Shown piece after piece: positions 8,693-19,339 of a DNA stretch of 64,000 nt. Position numbers and translations under genes: made by a program. Every line of letters begins with the position of its first letter. Within the stretch, counting starts at the first letter, position 1. The notes under the pieces are model-generated. The model worked only from the letters and a program-made list of their open reading frames with translations. It was not told the DNA's origin and did not search any database. Source of the DNA: Pseudoduganella albidiflava (GTDB taxonomy: Bacteria > Pseudomonadota > Gammaproteobacteria > Burkholderiales > Burkholderiaceae_D); contig NZ_CP036401.1 in NCBI RefSeq assembly GCF_004322755.1, forward strand, positions 7,316,001-7,380,000, written 5' to 3'.

Positions 8693-11208
8693 CAGTTATG
8701 TCATGTAGCTACTGTGGGCGAAAAGGAATTCTTGTACATCCAGTAAGATACGCCGTCGCTTGTCCAAACGGTAAAGATGATGTGCCCGGGCTGTCTGGAA
8801 ATTTCAAGATTGTTGATGCGCCGGCTGAAATAGCGCCAGCGAAATATACACTCAGGGCCTTACGCCCAGGCTATCTTTATACTTATGAGGAAAAGCTGAA
8901 TCGGATTAAAGGCTACATAGTTCTTAATAATGGAGCTCTTTGGGAGTTTCCGGTCGAGTACCTGCCAACTGTTAATCCAGAACTCATGAATACCTGTTGT
9001 TTGGAAAGAGTCAGTGTGGCGCTTTCTTACTGCATAGATATCGAGCCTCTTCCATGTGAAATGATGGGGAATATCTGGCTTGGATGGTCGAATGTTTTGT
9101 GGACGAAAGATAGCCTTCAACGTGTGTCTGATGCGTTTTGGCGAAAAAAACATATGCAATGCATAGATGGGCAAGCGATGATAAATGGTGTCGCCCCTCA
9201 TGCTGCTAAGCTTAAAAGTACTTTTAATGAGATTCCACATTTTTCGAAACCCGATTCAGCTTTGGAGAAGGCATTTGATTTCAGTAATGTGCCCGCAAGT
9301 CGTGATGCCATGATTGGTAGGAAGGGTGAAAGCATAAAGAGTGTTCTGGAAGATAGATGTCCCTACGGTGGTTTTATTGCCGCGCTAAACGATCCTGTTG
9401 GGATTACAAATGACCTAAGCGAATTGACGTGTCCCACCGAGCACGCTGGCTTCGATGAGAATATGTATCGTGGAATGATCTGTACTAATCTGATTAAATC
9501 TATTGAATATGGAGTCCGTCATGAGGCACGAGCGACTGTCGAAGGAGAAATGCTTTTAGAGCTAGCGGCGGAAATCAATCCGGAGGTGGCGCAAGGAGAT
9601 GCTATCGGAAAAATATGGAAGATGGTTAAAGCAGGCGGATTGACAAAGTATATTGAACAACAGAAATCGGATATAAAAAAGTATGGGAATACTAAAGAGG
9701 GGCGGATATCATCCGCGCAGGACCGAGCCTGGAGCGAAATTACGACTGACGGGGAGGGGAATAGGCTGCTCGATTCTGCGCGTATGGCCGCATTTCCATC
9801 TGAGTATATTAAGTCAATTAATGAGTATGAGCCTACGGGGGCGAAGTTGGCTGATTTGCATCGCGCATGGCTTGCAAGTGGGCAATTAAGTGGTTGGATG
9901 GAAGGCACGCATGACGAAGCGGATATTCGGAGCGGTTATGCATATAGGGAATCGTTAGCTCAGTGTATCGGCAAGGCTGTTGGTACCAACCAGTGCCAAC
10001 TAACCCTAGAGCGCTGGATGACTAGCGGAAAATTGTCAGATACGAAAAATCTATATGCCCGCGCTCTGCTGTTTAATCAGAAAGATATTCTGGAGGCGGC
10101 GGAGACCGATATCCGTGGTTCTGATTTTAAACCGAAATATATTTTGAGCATCTATAAGGGAGCTTTAGGTCGTGTTGCAAAGAATCAAGCCGAAAAGCTT
10201 GTCGATAGGTTAGCTTTAACCACTGCGAACTTTCTTGCTCGCGCACTAGGGCAAGCAAATAATACGATAATGAGGAACTTGGCACTAGCAAGCCTTTCCC
10301 TCCAAGCCAGGACATTTATCTCTGCAACTGAATTAACTAGAAAGAACCTCTCGGATTGGATTGTTGCTACTGCGTTAGATAAAGGTGCAGCGACTAAAAA
10401 CGATTTTGCGGCGCTCTATGCATCTGCAAGAAAGGAAGCTAAACGCGTGCTGCCAAAATATCGGATGGGGCCGGTCGTATGTGCTTTTGAGCTAGATATC
10501 AAAGGATTGGAAAGCGAGGGGCGTATTCAGCCCGGCGCCCTAAAGACTGTTGGGATTCCCACGAAAGAGCTAATCAAAAAATGGCTCGGTTCCTCAGCTG
10601 AGTTTAACACCGGCGTTGTAGGCGTAATATTGCAAATTGTCGCATTGTATTTCGCCAGCGAAGACGTAAGTAGGAGCGATAGATTTGATAAGGCAAAGTT
10701 TGATGCAAAGCTTGCTGTTGCAACTGTTTCGTTAAGTGCTACTCTTGTAGAGTGCGTGACGTCTACTCTAGAAAAAAAGCCAGAGCATCCACTGTCAAAA
10801 ACTTTACTCGGCCAATGGGCCCTCGGTGGCGGTAAAGTCAGCGGTAGGCTAAGGCTAGCGAAAGGTGTCGGCGCATTTGCTGGTGTTATCAATGCGGGAA
10901 TAGACATTTGGAGTGCGTGGGGTGCATGGCAGGACGGTGATTTACTGTTGGCATCAGCCTATACCACAAGCGCGATCGTATGCGGAGGCTTGGCATATGC
11001 TGGGTTTTCAATGGGGTCGGCTATGTTCTGGTATTTGTTTGCTTTAGCTTTCGTTCTGGGATTAATCATAGGCCACTTACGCCCACCGCCCTTGAAAAAA
11101 TGGATAAGCCGCTGCTACTTCTCAAGTCAAATTTTAGCTGATAAAGCGAAGCGATACGCTGCTCTCGATGAAGAGTTAGAAGCTTTTAACGACGCAGCTA
11201 GGGGGTAA
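8689..11208 (+). CDS. VasX-like / BTH_I2691-family T6SS membrane-active effector
   Basis: An 839-residue protein. The N-terminus has CSYCGRKG and LVHPVRYAVACP followed by YTLRALRPGYLYTYEE, the hallmark of the VasX N-terminal region found in T6SS effectors of the BTH_I2691 type. The middle is long and mostly soluble. The C-terminal quarter holds about four to five hydrophobic segments, for example around VVGVILQIVALYFA, LLASAYTTSAIVCGGLAY and MFWYLFALAFVLGLIIGHL, consistent with a colicin-like membrane-permeabilising toxin. The start overlaps the adaptor stop by 4 nt. The gene is AT-rich compared with the rest of the window. Role and toxicity are inferred from family and context; the target membrane and pore formation are not shown by sequence. 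Confidence 0.8.
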   Translation: MTVMSCSYCGRKGILVHPVRYAVACPNGKDDVPGLSGNFKIVDAPAEIAPAKYTLRALRPGYLYTYEEKLNRIKGYIVLNNGALWEFPVEYLPTVNPELMNTCCLERVSVALSYCIDIEPLPCEMMGNIWLGWSNVLWTKDSLQRVSDAFWRKKHMQCIDGQAMINGVAPHAAKLKSTFNEIPHFSKPDSALEKAFDFSNVPASRDAMIGRKGESIKSVLEDRCPYGGFIAALNDPVGITNDLSELTCPTEHAGFDENMYRGMICTNLIKSIEYGVRHEARATVEGEMLLELAAEINPEVAQGDAIGKIWKMVKAGGLTKYIEQQKSDIKKYGNTKEGRISSAQDRAWSEITTDGEGNRLLDSARMAAFPSEYIKSINEYEPTGAKLADLHRAWLASGQLSGWMEGTHDEADIRSGYAYRESLAQCIGKAVGTNQCQLTLERWMTSGKLSDTKNLYARALLFNQKDILEAAETDIRGSDFKPKYILSIYKGALGRVAKNQAEKLVDRLALTTANFLARALGQANNTIMRNLALASLSLQARTFISATELTRKNLSDWIVATALDKGAATKNDFAALYASARKEAKRVLPKYRMGPVVCAFELDIKGLESEGRIQPGALKTVGIPTKELIKKWLGSSAEFNTGVVGVILQIVALYFASEDVSRSDRFDKAKFDAKLAVATVSLSATLVECVTSTLEKKPEHPLSKTLLGQWALGGGKVSGRLRLAKGVGAFAGVINAGIDIWSAWGAWQDGDLLLASAYTTSAIVCGGLAYAGFSMGSAMFWYLFALAFVLGLIIGHLRPPPLKKWISRCYFSSQILADKAKRYAALDEELEAFNDAARG

Positions 11209-11209
11209 T

Positions 11210-12334
11210 ATGGATGATCGTATATTTAGTGCCAAGCTTGGAAAGCCGATTCCAGAATGGGATAACGCACATCGTCTTCCTATTTCTGGTTGGGTAGGGC
11301 CTGACTGCAAAGATAGTGCGACGATCTTCCAAATCAACTCGACATTCATGGAGGTAACCGAACAGTCCCATATGATTCGGCAATGGTTTGCTGGAGGAAT
11401 TGTGGTTGCAGTGCTGATGACTACTGGAATGGCAATGCTAATGGTTGGCGCATTGCGGATAGTTTCAGAAAAGGGATGGCCAATAGGCGGATTGTTTTCT
11501 TTAATGATCCCTATATTGGGCTTTCTTGGGTTTGGTGCGATTGCGTGCCACTTTGGATGCAAAGAATTTTTTGCCAGAAAAATCTATCCACTACGTTTTA
11601 ATCGTAGAACCAAGAAAGTTTATGCGCTGGTCCGTGCACTATCGGATAATGCAAGCAATAACGAAAGTAATTTTATGGAAGAAATCGAGTGGAGCGATCA
11701 GTCGGTTTTTTGTATCCATCGTGCGGATCAGGACGGAGTTCACTATTGGATACGTTACTATAAAGTTGATGCTAGTGGGCTGGTCCAGAAAGTAGTTGCA
11801 ATTGGCAGGGATTGGGAGGGCGACGATGGTATCGAGGAGCTTATTGCGCAGTGGAATTACTGGTGTTGGTATATGAGTCGTGGGCCTGCTGACCTACCTA
11901 AGCCATGCTTATATTTAGCTAAAGATGAAAAGCTAAGAGAATCGTTTCTATATTGCCTCTATGAAATGGGTTTCCAGGAAAGCGTAACGTTCCGAGTCGC
12001 TGCAATGCCCGTTGTGCTTATGCTTACATTCTTTCGCGCGTTTGCAATTTTTACTTGCGTATTACCAAAGTGGCCCGCTTATGTAGAGGAAAATTGTAGA
12101 GTTGATCCAGATGACCCTTTTGATGAGCCACGAGCTGGCACTCCAGTGGGATGGTATGCAACCAATTTAGCGATATTTGCAGGTGCTTACCCGGCGGGCG
12201 ACCAGAAGAAAATTGACGATTGGATAGGGGAGACTGATGGAAAAAGGAATGCTCAGCAATGGGCCGAAGACAAGTTTATTGCGCACATCCGCTCTGAGTC
12301 TCGCAATATGATGAGCGATGGAGAAGAAACATGA
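11210..12334 (+). CDS. DUF6708-like membrane protein, putative immunity protein for the VasX-like effector
   Basis: A 374-residue protein beginning one base after the effector stop. Two strong membrane helices lie at about residues 60-85 (AGGIVVAVLMTTGMAMLMVG) and 94-115, followed by PLRFNRRTKKVYAL. A C-terminal block near residue 270 reads FRVAAMPVVLMLTFFRAF, then a proline/aspartate-rich tail with DPDDPFDEP. This arrangement matches the DUF6708 proteins that I associate with VasX-type effector loci. A membrane-embedded product encoded directly after a membrane-damaging effector is a natural candidate for the cognate immunity protein, but that role is inference from position and topology. 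Base composition matches the effector. It overlaps the PAAR gene by 4 nt. Confidence 0.6.
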   Translation: MDDRIFSAKLGKPIPEWDNAHRLPISGWVGPDCKDSATIFQINSTFMEVTEQSHMIRQWFAGGIVVAVLMTTGMAMLMVGALRIVSEKGWPIGGLFSLMIPILGFLGFGAIACHFGCKEFFARKIYPLRFNRRTKKVYALVRALSDNASNNESNFMEEIEWSDQSVFCIHRADQDGVHYWIRYYKVDASGLVQKVVAIGRDWEGDDGIEELIAQWNYWCWYMSRGPADLPKPCLYLAKDEKLRESFLYCLYEMGFQESVTFRVAAMPVVLMLTFFRAFAIFTCVLPKWPAYVEENCRVDPDDPFDEPRAGTPVGWYATNLAIFAGAYPAGDQKKIDDWIGETDGKRNAQQWAEDKFIAHIRSESRNMMSDGEET

Positions 12335-12588
12335 AAGACAGCAAAGATCGAGGCATTATCCGGCTCGGTGACACAACCGATCACGGCGGAAGAGTCATCA
12401 CCGCACAGCCCGACTTCAAGGTCTACGGCAAGCGAGTCGCCGTAGAAGGCGACAAAGTCCGCTGTCCACAATGCAAGGGCGTTTTTTTGATCACGCCGAT
12501 AAAGGAGGATCGCGAGCATCACGGGAAGATCGTGGCCTATGAGGGCGACAGAACGACGTGCGGGGCAAGGCTGATCTCATCGATCTAG
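12331..12588 (+). CDS. PAAR-domain T6SS spike-tip protein
   Basis: An 85-residue single-domain PAAR protein. It shows IIRLGDTTDHGGRV at the start, VAVEGDKVRCPQCKG in the middle and VAYEGDRTTCGARLISS at the end, the repeated G-D/T-x-C-G pattern that folds into the Zn-bound cone capping VgrG. The ATG overlaps the stop of the putative immunity gene by 4 nt. G+C content rises again compared with the preceding three genes. It closes the island and is followed directly by a strong terminator. No C-terminal toxin extension is present. Confidence 0.9.
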   Translation: MKDSKDRGIIRLGDTTDHGGRVITAQPDFKVYGKRVAVEGDKVRCPQCKGVFLITPIKEDREHHGKIVAYEGDRTTCGARLISSI

Positions 12589-12610
12589 CAAGAAATCGAG
12601 CCACAATAGA

Positions 12611-12634
12611 AAAAGGGGCCGCAAGGCCCCTTTT
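12611..12634. terminator. Bidirectional intrinsic terminator between PAAR gene and gyrB
   Basis: A ten-base stem (AAAAGGGGCC / GGCCCCTTTT) with a GCAA tetraloop, flanked by A and T runs on either side, lies between two convergent genes. It can stop transcripts from both the T6SS island and gyrB. Confidence 0.85.
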
Positions 12635-12664
12635 CATCAGCGTCTAAAAAACCGCTGAAAACCA

Positions 12665-15166
<2,502 letters not shown>

Positions 15167-15223
15167 CTACTTTCTCAAAAAACGTATTACTGTCGATTTC
15201 AAACTGCGTGCGAACGGGGGCGA

Positions 15224-16330
15224 TCAGATCCGCATCGGCATCACGACATACTTGAAGTCGGGATTGTCCGGAATCGAGATCAGGGCGGACGAATTCGAAT
15301 CGCCCAGTGCCACGTTGACCTGGTCGCACTTCAGGTTGTTCAGCACATCCAGCAGGTAGGTGACGTTGAAGCCGATGTCGAGGCTGTCGCCGCCGTAGTC
15401 GATTTCCAGTTCCTCGACCGCTTCTTCCTGGTCCGCGTTGGTGGACGAGATCTTCAGCGAGCCGGGGCTGATGATGCAGCGTACGCCCTTGAACTTATCG
15501 CTGGTCATGATCGCGGCGCGCTGCAGGGAGCGCAGCAGTTCGTCGCGGCTGATCGTGAAGTCGTTCTTGTAGCCCTTCGGGATCACGCGCGTGTAGTCGG
15601 GGAACTTGCCTTCGACCAGCTTGGAGATCAGTTCGATGTCCGTGAAGCCCAGCTTGACCTGGTTGGCGGCGATGTCCAGCTGCACCGGTTCATCGTTTTC
15701 TTCCAGCAGGCGCTGCAGCTCGATGATGGTCTTGCGCGGAATGATCACTTCCTGGCGCTCGAAGGCCTGTTCGGTCTTCACCTGGCAGAACGCGAGGCGG
15801 TGGCCGTCGGTGGCGACGGCGATCACGTTCTCGCCATCGAGCACCAGCAGCAGGCCGTTCAGGTAGTAGCGGATGTCTTGTTGGGCCATCGCGAAGTGCA
15901 CCATGTTGAACAGGTGCTTCAGCGTTTTTTGCGGCAGCGTGAACGAGGCGTTGAAGGTTTCCGCTTCCTGCACGGTGGGGAATTCCTCGGCGGCCAGCGT
16001 TTGCAGCGCGAAGCGCGATTTGCCGCTCTGGACCGTCAGGCGCTTGTTCACCAGCGTCAGCGACACGTCGCCCGATTCCGGCAGCGCGCGCAGGATGTCG
16101 AGCAGCTTGCGCGCGGCCACGGTGGTGCCGGTCACCTCGGCGCCGGAACCGATGTTCGCGTTCGTGGTGATCTGCACTTCCGTATCGGTGGACAGGAACG
16201 AGACGGCTTCGCCTTCCTTGCGGATGAGGATATTGGCCAGAATCGGCATGGTGTGCCGACGCTCGACAATACCGCTCACGATCTGCAGTGGCCGGAGTAG
16301 CGTATCTCGGGTGGTTTTGACCAGTTGCAT
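15224..16330 (-). CDS. dnaN: DNA polymerase III beta sliding clamp
   Basis: A 368-residue beta clamp of normal length, starting MQLVKTTRDTLLRPLQIVSG and ending VMPMRI, the classic C-terminal peptide next to the hydrophobic binding cleft. The three repeated clamp domains are complete. It encircles DNA and tethers Pol III and other clamp-binding proteins. It lies 172 nt downstream of dnaA on the same strand and 60 nt before gyrB; the dnaA-dnaN gap contains a perfect inverted repeat. Confidence 0.98.
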   Translation of the reverse strand: MQLVKTTRDTLLRPLQIVSGIVERRHTMPILANILIRKEGEAVSFLSTDTEVQITTNANIGSGAEVTGTTVAARKLLDILRALPESGDVSLTLVNKRLTVQSGKSRFALQTLAAEEFPTVQEAETFNASFTLPQKTLKHLFNMVHFAMAQQDIRYYLNGLLLVLDGENVIAVATDGHRLAFCQVKTEQAFERQEVIIPRKTIIELQRLLEENDEPVQLDIAANQVKLGFTDIELISKLVEGKFPDYTRVIPKGYKNDFTISRDELLRSLQRAAIMTSDKFKGVRCIISPGSLKISSTNADQEEAVEELEIDYGGDSLDIGFNVTYLLDVLNNLKCDQVNVALGDSNSSALISIPDNPDFKYVVMPMRI

Positions 16331-16420
16331 GGATATCCTCGATAAAAAATTAAAGGGTCAGTTTATTGCTGAGTGTTCTGAATGATAAGGCATAGCGTTC
16401 TTGAACCCCGGACGCGAAAC

Positions 16421-16451
16421 CTGGGGTCAGACCCGGCGGGTCTGACCCCAG
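16421..16451. repeat. Perfect 14-bp inverted repeat in the dnaA-dnaN gap
   Basis: CTGGGGTCAGACCC, then GGC, then the exact reverse complement GGGTCTGACCCCAG. There is no U-run after the stem on the minus strand, so it does not look like a normal intrinsic terminator. It resembles REP-type palindromes. Confidence 0.7.
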
Positions 16452-16502
16452 CATCTGCCGTTGGGGGCAAATCCAGAGTCGACCATTCGCCGAAAGTCAA
16501 TG

Positions 16503-17921
16503 TCACCCCTTGAGCGTCTGCTCCAGCACGTGCAACTCATGGTTGCACTCCGGGTTCTTGGTGCGGTCCTGCGCGATCTTGCGCACGGCGTGCAGCACCG
16601 TGGTGTGGTCGCGCCCGCCGAACAGTTCGCCGATCTCCGGAAGGCTCTTCTGCGTCAGTTCCTTGGCCAGGTACATCGCGATCTGGCGCGGCCGCGCGAT
16701 GTTCGCGGGGCGGCGCTTCGAATACATGTCCGCGACCTTGATATTGAAGAAATCGGCCACGGTCTTCTGGATGTTCTCCACGCTGATCTGGCGGTTCTGC
16801 ACGGAGAGCAGGTCCTTCAGCGCTTCCTTCACGATATCGATCGAGATGTCCTTGCCGTGGAAGCGGGAGTAGGCCAGGATCTTGCGCAGCGCGCCTTCCA
16901 GCTCGCGCACGTTCGAGCGCAGGTGCTTGGCCACGAAGAAGGCCACGTCGTCGGACAGCGTCACGCCTTCCGACTTGGCCTTCTTCAGCAGGATCGCCAC
17001 GCGCATTTCCAGTTCGGGCGGCTCGATCGCCACCGTCAGGCCGGAATCGAAGCGCGAGATCAGGCGGTCGTCCATGCCCGTGATCTCTTTCGGATACGTG
17101 TCCGACGTGATGATGATCTGCTTCTTCGCGGCGATCAGCGCCTCGAACGCATAGAAGAATTCTTCCTGCGTGCGGCTCTTGCCGCCGAAGAATTGAATAT
17201 CGTCGATCAGCAGCATGTCCAGCGAGTGGTAGTAATGCTTGAAGTCGTCGAAGCCCTTGCGCTGATAGGCGGTCACCACGTCGCGCACGTACTGCTCGGC
17301 GTGGATGTAGCGGATGCGCGCGCCCGGCTGGTCGGCCATCACCTGGTTGCCGATCGCGTGGATCAGGTGGGTCTTACCCAGGCCCACGCCGCCGTAGAAG
17401 AACAGCGGGTTGTACGACACGCCCGGATTGTTGGCGACCTGGATCGCCGCGGCGCGCGCCAGCTGGTTCGCCTTGCCGGTCACGAAGCTTTCAAACGTGA
17501 GATCGGTATTGATGCGGCTTTGCTCGCGGCCACGCTGGTTGGCGTATTCGTTGCCGGCCGGCGGGGTGACCGGGTCGCCGGTGCGCACGTCCGCCGGATG
17601 CATGGCGGGCGCACCTGCGCCGTTCGGCACGCTGGCAGCCGCGCTGGTGCTCTCGGTGGGCCGGGCGCGCGGCGGGTTCAGGCTCGGGTTCAGCACGAAC
17701 TGCACCTCGATCGGCGCTTCCCAGTATTGCGATGCAAGGGCAGTGATGCGGCTGGCGAACTGGGACTTCACCCAGTCGAGCTTGAAGCGGTTGGGCGCCG
17801 CGATACGCAGCTTGCCGTTCTCGTAATCGAGCGGCACCAGTGGTTTGATCCACGCGCTGAATTGTTGCGGCGTCAGCTCCAGTTCCAGTTGGGCGGAACA
17901 GGTCTGCCAGAAATTTTCCAT
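16503..17921 (-). CDS. dnaA: Chromosomal replication initiator protein DnaA
   Basis: A 472-residue DnaA. Domain I starts [25 protein letters not shown]; a Pro/Ala-rich linker follows. The AAA+ domain has Walker A (GGVGLGKTH), Walker B (LLIDDIQF) and sensor motifs. C-terminal domain IV holds the DnaA signature around [15 protein letters not shown] that binds DnaA boxes. The frame remains open for 59 more codons upstream, but the domain I start at the ATG at 17921 is universal and the extension runs into origin repeats, so the short form is chosen. It is transcribed away from oriC. Confidence 0.97.
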   Translation of the reverse strand: MENFWQTCSAQLELELTPQQFSAWIKPLVPLDYENGKLRIAAPNRFKLDWVKSQFASRITALASQYWEAPIEVQFVLNPSLNPPRARPTESTSAAASVPNGAGAPAMHPADVRTGDPVTPPAGNEYANQRGREQSRINTDLTFESFVTGKANQLARAAAIQVANNPGVSYNPLFFYGGVGLGKTHLIHAIGNQVMADQPGARIRYIHAEQYVRDVVTAYQRKGFDDFKHYYHSLDMLLIDDIQFFGGKSRTQEEFFYAFEALIAAKKQIIITSDTYPKEITGMDDRLISRFDSGLTVAIEPPELEMRVAILLKKAKSEGVTLSDDVAFFVAKHLRSNVRELEGALRKILAYSRFHGKDISIDIVKEALKDLLSVQNRQISVENIQKTVADFFNIKVADMYSKRRPANIARPRQIAMYLAKELTQKSLPEIGELFGGRDHTTVLHAVRKIAQDRTKNPECNHELHVLEQTLKG

Positions 17922-18076
17922 GAATCGTCTATCTGCAAAAGCTGTGGGAGGGCAGCATGGGCCGGCGGATTGCGATCGGCTGGCGATGCCCCGGCGACTT
18001 GCCGGCGGATCTGCCAATGGTTCGCAGGCGGGTTCGTTAACGGACTCAATAACGGACTCGCCGGCAACTATGCCGA

Positions 18077-18120
18077 CGAATCTGCAACGAATCCGCAACG
18101 AATCCGCAATGAACTGCGAA
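18077..18120. repeat. 11-bp direct repeats inside oriC
   Basis: Three near-identical units in a row (CGAATCTGCAA, CGAATCCGCAA, CGAATCCGCAA) and a diverged fourth (TGAACTGCGAA). The period of 11 places the units on the same face of the helix. They are not DnaA boxes. Confidence 0.85.
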
Positions 18121-18213
18121 TTTGCACGAAATTACAATCTCACCATGGTTCGCACGAAGCGAAGCCCATATGCGCCACACGTAACACGCTATTCTAACTC
18201 CGAATCCCACAAG

Positions 18214-18222
18214 TTATCCACA
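18214..18222 (+). promoter_or_regulatory. DnaA box
   Basis: TTATCCACA, a perfect high-affinity DnaA box, in the dnaA-rpmH gap. It is the only exact match I found in the gap, and may also serve autoregulation of dnaA. Confidence 0.85.
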
Positions 18223-18284
18223 GGGTTGTGCCGGAAATCGCGGAAAAAACGGCCCGCAAGGGGCCTGGCAATCCGGTTCGGCTG

Positions 18285-18313
18285 TTGACAAGGCATGCCT
18301 GAATGCTGATAAT
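18285..18313 (+). promoter_or_regulatory. rpmH promoter
   Basis: TTGACA at 18285, 17-nt spacer, GATAAT at 18308. It is near consensus and about 215 nt upstream of rpmH, giving a long leader. It faces rpmH-rnpA. Confidence 0.7.
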
Positions 18314-18530
18314 TCAGGGTTCCCCGCCCGTACTCCGTGTTTTTTCAGTTTACGATCAGCGCGGATCCTTGCGGGCGATGAGATTGGCCAGCTTGTGCCG
18401 GACGTGTTGGCATAAGTGCGCGAAATGTCATTGGCACCAATAACTGAAGGGATAACCTGGCGCCCGACCTGACTCGTCAGCGGTGCGGCAGCCCGATTTT
18501 GCATTTTTTTGCTTCTTTAGCGAGACCAAC

Positions 18531-18665
18531 ATGAAACGTACTTACCAACCTTCCGTCGTGCGCCGCAAGCGTACCCACGGTTTCCGTGCACGTATGGCTA
18601 CCCGTGGTGGCCGTCAGGTTCTGAACGCACGCCGTGCCAAGGGCCGCAAGCGCCTGGCTGTATAA
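18531..18665 (+). CDS. rpmH: 50S ribosomal protein L34
   Basis: The complete 44-residue L34: it starts [18 protein letters not shown] and ends GRKRLAV, rich in Arg/Lys as expected. It is a component of the large ribosomal subunit. First gene of the rpmH-rnpA-yidD-yidC-mnmE cluster that flanks oriC; rnpA begins 21 nt later. A GTG in frame 48 nt upstream is ignored because the family always starts MKRT. Confidence 0.98.
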   Translation: MKRTYQPSVVRRKRTHGFRARMATRGGRQVLNARRAKGRKRLAV

Positions 18666-18686
18666 GCCATCGCTTGTTCGCTGAGC

Positions 18687-19088
18687 GTGGACAGCAGTTC
18701 CAACGGCTCGACAGGCGAAGGTTCCCACGACTTCGCGCGCGCTCGGCGCATCGTTAAAACGGATGAATTTTCATCCGTTTTTCGTTTGCGCCCAGCCCAG
18801 AAAAGCGCGCACTTCGTGCTTTATACCCGCCAGAATCAGCTGCCTCATGCGCGGCTGGGCGTTGTCGTTGCCAAACGCCTCGCACCTCGCGCGGTCACGC
18901 GCAATACCATCAAGCGCCTGACGCGCGAACTGTTCCGCACCACCGGCTTGCCGGCCATCGACTGTGTCGTGCGCCTGTCCAGGGCGGTCAACACGAAGGC
19001 CGATCCAGCCACCAATGCAAAGCTGAAAGCCATGCTGCGCGTCGAGCTGGCGCGCCTGTTCGCGGCGCAGTCGAAAGCGCCGCGATGA
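18687..19088 (+). CDS. rnpA: Ribonuclease P protein component
   Basis: A 133-residue basic protein with the RNase P protein motif ([13 protein letters not shown], the RNR helix that binds the M1 RNA) and an N-terminal F-x-x-V-F segment ([10 protein letters not shown]). It helps RNase P RNA remove tRNA 5' leaders. The start is a GTG at 18687; the first ~15 residues are poorly conserved, so a start slightly further in is possible. It overlaps yidD by 4 nt (ATGA). Confidence 0.95.
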   Translation: MDSSSNGSTGEGSHDFARARRIVKTDEFSSVFRLRPAQKSAHFVLYTRQNQLPHARLGVVVAKRLAPRAVTRNTIKRLTRELFRTTGLPAIDCVVRLSRAVNTKADPATNAKLKAMLRVELARLFAAQSKAPR

Positions 19089-19330
19089 AGTTGCTCGCAC
19101 TTCTCCTGCGTGGCTACCAGATCGCCATCAGCCCGCTGATGCCGCCCAGCTGCCGTTTCTACCCAAGCTGCTCGAATTACGCGCTCGAAGCGCTGCGCGA
19201 GCATGGCGCGGCGAAGGGCAGCTGGCTGGCCGTGCGCCGCGTCTGCCGCTGCCACCCGTGGAACGCGGGCGGATTCGATCCCGTTCCGCCAAAGCATTCC
19301 TCAACCGCTTGCGGTTGCAACCACTCCTGA
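19085..19330 (+). CDS. yidD: Membrane protein insertion efficiency factor YidD
   Basis: An 81-residue protein with the full YidD core: [31 protein letters not shown] (shown here as one family block; the three Cys are conserved) and [13 protein letters not shown]. It assists membrane protein insertion near YidC. The start overlaps the rnpA stop, and yidC follows 9 nt later. Confidence 0.95.
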   Translation: MKLLALLLRGYQIAISPLMPPSCRFYPSCSNYALEALREHGAAKGSWLAVRRVCRCHPWNAGGFDPVPPKHSSTACGCNHS

Positions 19331-19339
19331 TTTGACCCA

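Larger units (their letters stand above)
17922..18284. other. oriC: Probable chromosomal replication origin (oriC), dnaA-rpmH intergenic region
   Basis: A non-coding stretch of about 600 bp between divergent dnaA and rpmH, the usual origin site in beta- and gammaproteobacteria. It contains a perfect DnaA box, a block of 11-bp direct repeats, a pair of 10-bp repeats (TAACGGACTC at 18038 and 18050, period 12) and a run of A residues near 18244. The leading genes on both sides read away from it. The limits given are approximate; the rpmH promoter bounds it on the right. Confidence 0.75.

Noticed and set aside
1670..12588. Complete type VI secretion system
   Set aside because: Sheath (tssBC), Hcp, ClpV (tssH), tssE/G/K and the membrane complex tssJLM are all missing; only an orphan tip-cargo island with tssF-like genes is present.
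17922..18098. 59-codon N-terminal extension of DnaA
   Set aside because: The extension is translated from origin DNA with repeats, while the universal domain I start MENFWQ lies at 17921.
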